Source: Glycomyces fuscus (GTDB lineage: Bacteria; Actinomycetota; Actinomycetes; Streptosporangiales; Streptosporangiaceae). Taken from it: a stretch of 64,000 nt of DNA. The notes under the pieces are model-generated. The model ran no database searches, was not told where the DNA came from, and saw nothing but the letters and a program-made list of their open reading frames with translations. Positions 60,596-64,000 of the stretch are shown here, piece by piece. The stretch spans positions 124,001 to 188,000 of the forward strand of contig NYMS01000060.1 in assembly GCA_002529455.1 (NCBI GenBank). Direction: 5' to 3'. The number at the start of each line of letters is the position of its first letter. Within the stretch, counting starts at the first letter, position 1. A program made the translations under genes and the position numbers.

Positions 60596-61558
60596 GTGAG
60601 CCCATCACGCCCCACCCGGGTGTCCATCCTGGCCCCCGCCACCAGCGCCAACCTCGGACCGGGCTTCGACGCCCTGGGCCTGGCGCTGCGCCTGTACAAC
60701 ACGTTCGAGGTGTCCCCGCGCGAGGACGGCGAACTGCGCGTGCGCGTCGAGGGGGAGGGCGCCGGGGAGGTGCCCCTCGACGAGCGTCACCTCGTGGTGC
60801 GCGCCATGCGCGAGACCTTCGAGCGCGCCGGGGAGGAACTACCCGGGTTCGACCTGTCCTGCGTCAACGGCGTTCCGCACGCACGCGGGCTCGGCTCCTC
60901 CTCCTCGGCGATCGTCGGCGGCGTGGCCGCCGCCAGCGCCCTGCTGGGACGCACCGGCCCCGACGGCGGGCCGGACCGCGACGGGATCTACCAGATCGCC
61001 GCGGACATCGAGGGCCACCCCGACAACGTGGCCCCCTGCGTCTACGGCGGCTACACGGTCGCCTACCGCGACGGCGACCGCTGGGGCGCGGTGTCCCTGG
61101 CCCCGGACGCCCGCGTCCTGCCGGTGCTGTGCGTGCCCGACTGGCGCCTGTCCACCGAGCGGGCCCGCGGGCTGCTGCCCGAGCGGGTGCCCCACGGCGA
61201 CGCGGCCTTCAACGCCGGGCGCGCCGCGCTGATGACCGCGGCCGTTTGTGGCCATCCCGAGGCACTGTACGCGGCCACGCGGGACCGGCTACACGAGTCC
61301 TACCGCGCTCCCGCGATGCCGCAGACCCTCGACCTCATCCGTGACCTGCGCCAACACGAGAAACTGCCCGCGGTGGTCTCCGGGGCGGGGCCGACGGTCC
61401 TCGTGCTGTGCTCGACGGGGGCGGGGGAGGCGTCCGCGGATTCGCCGGAAATCGCGGAGCAGATTGATTCGATCCGCCGGAGGGCGGGTAAGAATTGGGA
61501 CATACGCCCCCTGCTCGTGGAGCTGGCGGGGGTGCGGTCCCCATCTCCCCATTCGTAG
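60596..61558 (+). CDS. thrB: Homoserine kinase
   Basis: A 320-residue GHMP kinase making O-phosphohomoserine. Substrate/ATP motifs are LAPATSANLGPGFDALGLAL (residues 14-33) and PHARGLGSSSSAIVGG, then the C-terminal VVSGAGPTVLVL. GTG 60596 with GAAGGA eight bases upstream; an earlier GTG at 60566 lies in the repeat-derived tail. Long frames upstream are repeat sequence. Confidence 0.95.
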   Translation: MSPSRPTRVSILAPATSANLGPGFDALGLALRLYNTFEVSPREDGELRVRVEGEGAGEVPLDERHLVVRAMRETFERAGEELPGFDLSCVNGVPHARGLGSSSSAIVGGVAAASALLGRTGPDGGPDRDGIYQIAADIEGHPDNVAPCVYGGYTVAYRDGDRWGAVSLAPDARVLPVLCVPDWRLSTERARGLLPERVPHGDAAFNAGRAALMTAAVCGHPEALYAATRDRLHESYRAPAMPQTLDLIRDLRQHEKLPAVVSGAGPTVLVLCSTGAGEASADSPEIAEQIDSIRRRAGKNWDIRPLLVELAGVRSPSPHS

Positions 61559-61998
61559 CACCTGTGTCGAGGAATAGCCGTGGCCTCTGGTGGTGTTAGG
61601 CTAGGTGGAGCACCAGATGCCCCGTTGCGGGGCGAGTGCTCATCCGCCACAACGGCCTTCGCGTCCCATACTCCGGTGGTCCGATCCCACGACCAACCGG
61701 AAGCGGCGGCCGACGTGTCGAGTCCGCGGTTCTTCCGCGACTGTCGCCAACGTCATCGCAGTCCGCTCCTCCTCGGATGAGCGTGTCTCCACGATGGACG
61801 GGCAACACCACCGAGCCATCCGCCCCGACGTCTGGCTGTACCCAGAGCCCGTCGCGATTGGGTACGGGACCGCCTTCACGCCGGTTTCCGAACATCCACG
61901 TGGGGCACGCCCTACCCGGCCCTGCCGGTTCGCACCACCGGGCCGGCCGCTCCAGCACCCGCTGACGGCCGACGCCCGCTCCTTGGGAAGGACCCTTA
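61559..61998 (+). promoter_or_regulatory. Long 5' leader of rho
   Basis: 440 bases between thrB and rho with a TAGGCT -10-like box at 61597-61602 giving a leader of nearly 400 bases. The segment is gene-free, moderately rich in C-rich, G-poor stretches, and may allow Rho to terminate its own transcript, as in E. coli. No conserved RNA fold is recognised. Confidence 0.5.
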
Positions 61999-63987
61999 GT
62001 GAGCGACACCACCGAACTCCGAACGGACGCGGCGGTCGAAGACAAAGCCACCACCGGCGCCTCCGTGACGGAGGCTGGCGATGGCGCGCCGACAGGTACG
62101 CCGTCGCGGTCCCGCGCGGCGTCGCGCGGTACCGGTCTCGCGGCCCTGAAGCTCCCAGAGCTCCAGAAGCTCGCGTCCAGCCTGGGTATCACCGGTACGG
62201 GGCGCATGCGCAAGAGCGACGTCATCGCCGCGATCGAGGCCAAGCAGGGCGGCCCCGTCGGCGGCCCCACGAAGGCCAAAACAGCAAAGAACGCCGAGAC
62301 GGCGCCCAAGGCCGGTAAGGTCGAGGCAACCGACGGCCGGGCCGAGGCTCCCGAGACGCCGGGTACGGACGAGGCCCCGCGCAAGAGCGCGGACAAGCAG
62401 CCGTCGGACCAGGCCGTGACCGACGCCCAGGGCGGGCGGGGTGAGAAGCCCTCCCGCGGTCGCCGTTCGTCCCGCCGACGCGGTGACGAGCCCGGCGACC
62501 AGCCCCGGGCGGTGGACGGCGCCGAATCCTCTACCTCCGCGAGCAGCGTGACCAAGACATCCAGCACCCCCCAGAAGAACGGCCCCGACTCCGCCGAGGA
62601 CCGTGACACCAGGTCCGGGCAGGGTCGCGAGCGCCAGCGCAACCGCCGCAACCGCAACCGCGGCGGTGACGACCAGAACGCGAACAGCAACGCCCAGCAG
62701 GGTGGTGGCGGCCAGAACCAGGGCCGCGGCTCCGGCGGTGGTGGTGGCGACGACGACGACTTCGGCGGTCGCCGCCGCGGTCGCCGCCGTGACCGCCGTG
62801 ACCGCCGCGGACGCGGCGGGGGCCAGGAACCCGAACCGGTGATCGGCGAGGACGACGTCCTGCTGCCGGTCGCGGGCATCCTCGACATCCTGGACAACTA
62901 CGCCTTCGTGCGCACCACCGGCTACCTGCCCGGGCAGAGCGACGTCTACGTCTCCCTGGCCCAGGTGCGCAAGCACGGTCTGCGCAAGGGCGACCACATC
63001 ATCGGCGCGGTCCGCCAGCCCAAGGACGGCGAGCGCAGGGAGAAGTTCAACGCCCTGGTGCGCCTGGACTCGGTCAACGGCATGTCGCCGGACCAGGCCA
63101 GGGGCCGCCAGGAGTTCTCCAAGCTGGTCCCCCTGTACCCGCAGGAGCGGCTGCGCCTGGAGACCGAGTCGCAGATCCTCACCACGCGCATCATCGACCT
63201 GGTGGCCCCCATCGGCAAGGGTCAGCGCGGGTTGATCGTCTCCCCGCCCAAGGCGGGCAAGACGATGGTGGTGCAGGCGATCGCCAACGCCATCACCGAG
63301 AACAACCCCGAGTGCTACCTGATGGTGATCCTGGTCGACGAGCGGCCCGAGGAAGTCACCGACATGCAGCGCACGGTCAAGGGCGAGGTCATCCACTCGA
63401 CCTTCGACCGGCCCGCCGAGGACCACACGGTCGTCGCCGACCTGGCCATCGAGCGCGCCAAGCGGCTCGTGGAGATGGGCATGGACGTCGTCGTCCTGCT
63501 GGACTCCATCACCCGCCTGGGCCGCGCCTACAACCTGGCCGCCCCTGCCAGCGGGCGCATCATGTCCGGTGGTGTGGACTCCACGGCGCTCTACCCGCCC
63601 AAGCGCTTCTTCGGCGCGGCCCGCAACATCGAGGGCGGCGGCTCGCTGACCATCCTGGCCACGGCGCTGGTGGAGACCGGCTCGCGCGCCGACGAGGTGA
63701 TCTTCGAGGAGTTCAAGGGCACCGGCAACATGGAGCTCAAGCTCAACCGGAGCTTGGCCGACAAGCGCATCTTCCCGGCGGTGGACGTGGACGCGTCCAG
63801 CACCCGCAAGGAGGAGATCCTCATGTCGTCCGAGGAGCTGGGCGTGGTCTGGAAGCTGCGCCGGGTGCTGCACGCGCTCGACACCCAGCAGGCCATCGAG
63901 CTGCTCCTGGACAAGATGAAGGAGTCCAAGAGCAACGCCGAGTTCCTGCTCCAGATCCAGAAGACCACCGTGGGCCCCGAGCGCTGA
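61999..63987 (+). CDS. rho: Transcription termination factor Rho
   Basis: A 662-residue hexameric RNA helicase. Layout: Rho N-terminal SAP-like segment (about residues 48-90, LKLPELQKLASSLG), an inserted hydrophilic region (about 90-285) rich in Arg, Asn, Gly and Asp (RNRRNRNRGGDD, FGGRRRGRRRDRRDRR), the cold-shock RNA-binding domain (GILDILDNYAFVRTTGYLPG), and the motor core with Walker A PPKAGKT (about 415-421), Walker B VVVLLDSITRL and GGVDSTAL. The insertion is usual in high-GC actinobacteria and absent from E. coli Rho. GTG start 61999. Confidence 0.97.
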   Translation: MSDTTELRTDAAVEDKATTGASVTEAGDGAPTGTPSRSRAASRGTGLAALKLPELQKLASSLGITGTGRMRKSDVIAAIEAKQGGPVGGPTKAKTAKNAETAPKAGKVEATDGRAEAPETPGTDEAPRKSADKQPSDQAVTDAQGGRGEKPSRGRRSSRRRGDEPGDQPRAVDGAESSTSASSVTKTSSTPQKNGPDSAEDRDTRSGQGRERQRNRRNRNRGGDDQNANSNAQQGGGGQNQGRGSGGGGGDDDDFGGRRRGRRRDRRDRRGRGGGQEPEPVIGEDDVLLPVAGILDILDNYAFVRTTGYLPGQSDVYVSLAQVRKHGLRKGDHIIGAVRQPKDGERREKFNALVRLDSVNGMSPDQARGRQEFSKLVPLYPQERLRLETESQILTTRIIDLVAPIGKGQRGLIVSPPKAGKTMVVQAIANAITENNPECYLMVILVDERPEEVTDMQRTVKGEVIHSTFDRPAEDHTVVADLAIERAKRLVEMGMDVVVLLDSITRLGRAYNLAAPASGRIMSGGVDSTALYPPKRFFGAARNIEGGGSLTILATALVETGSRADEVIFEEFKGTGNMELKLNRSLADKRIFPAVDVDASSTRKEEILMSSEELGVVWKLRRVLHALDTQQAIELLLDKMKESKSNAEFLLQIQKTTVGPER

Positions 63988-64000
63988 CCCGCGTTCTCCG

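Overview
This is a 64 kb stretch of very GC-rich chromosome from an actinobacterium. The evidence is the codon use, the many GTG starts, a four-gene conservon, a GuaB1-type GMP reductase homologue, the order lysA-hom-thrC-thrB-rho, and several apparently leaderless genes. Gene content points to a filamentous actinomycete of the Nocardiopsis/Streptomonospora type. That placement is inference; no rRNA gene is present to settle it. I see no insertion sequence, prophage, integrase, CRISPR array or large biosynthetic cluster. The window is mostly core and near-core chromosome.

Left part (1-9.1 kb). A truncated acyltransferase-3 gene diverges from a PorA-like (DUF3068) membrane protein. Then come homologues of the three enzymes of decaprenylphosphoryl-arabinose synthesis: a UbiA-type phosphoribosyltransferase, a DprE1-like oxidase and a DprE2-like reductase. 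On the minus strand lie two near-duplicate MpaB-family (DUF2236) oxygenases followed by a GPH-type sugar/cation symporter. From 9.1 to 9.7 kb there is a gene-free, repeat-filled interval.

9.7-24.6 kb. A conservon (histidine kinase, roadblock protein, DUF742 protein, GTPase) is followed by an RDD membrane protein and then a four-gene minus-strand operon (degenerate ABC ATPase, YhgE/Pip membrane protein, TetR regulator, DUF3592 protein) with a clear palindromic operator upstream. Next are endonuclease V, GuaB1, a CDP-alcohol phosphatidyltransferase and a second acyltransferase.

25-39.4 kb. An M20 amidohydrolase with a disordered tail, an M48 membrane peptidase, an EF-G2-like factor, a CPBP protease, an alpha/beta hydrolase, an MFS transporter, a coiled-coil murein-hydrolase-like exported protein, peptide deformylase, an AadA-like nucleotidyltransferase, a CbiX-like protein without the usual catalytic histidines, and an APH(6)-like kinase. 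An 846-base gene-free region lies at 36.6-37.4 kb.

39.4-54.1 kb. An orphan KdpDE pair (KdpD with a degenerate Walker A), a proline-rich membrane protein, an alkyl-DHAP-synthase-like oxidase divergent from a TetR-glpD operon, an anti-sigma-type ATPase, a BASS transporter, a NarL-type two-component system, DinB and LURP-one proteins and a DEDDh exonuclease.

54.4-64 kb. tRNA-Arg(CCG) lies on the minus strand. Then come a stand-alone response regulator and an ArgRS-derived protein without a catalytic core, sitting where other actinobacteria carry argS. These are followed by lysA, hom, thrC, thrB and rho: the aspartate-family amino-acid pathway leading to the termination factor.

A dispersed family of intergenic repeats links four gene-free intervals (4.3, 9.4, 20.6 and 60.3 kb). 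No wholly new system can be proven from sequence alone. The best leads are the DprE-like cluster with a natural alanine at the benzothiazinone cysteine position, the duplicated MpaB-transporter operon, the core-less ArgRS paralogue and the intergenic repeat family.
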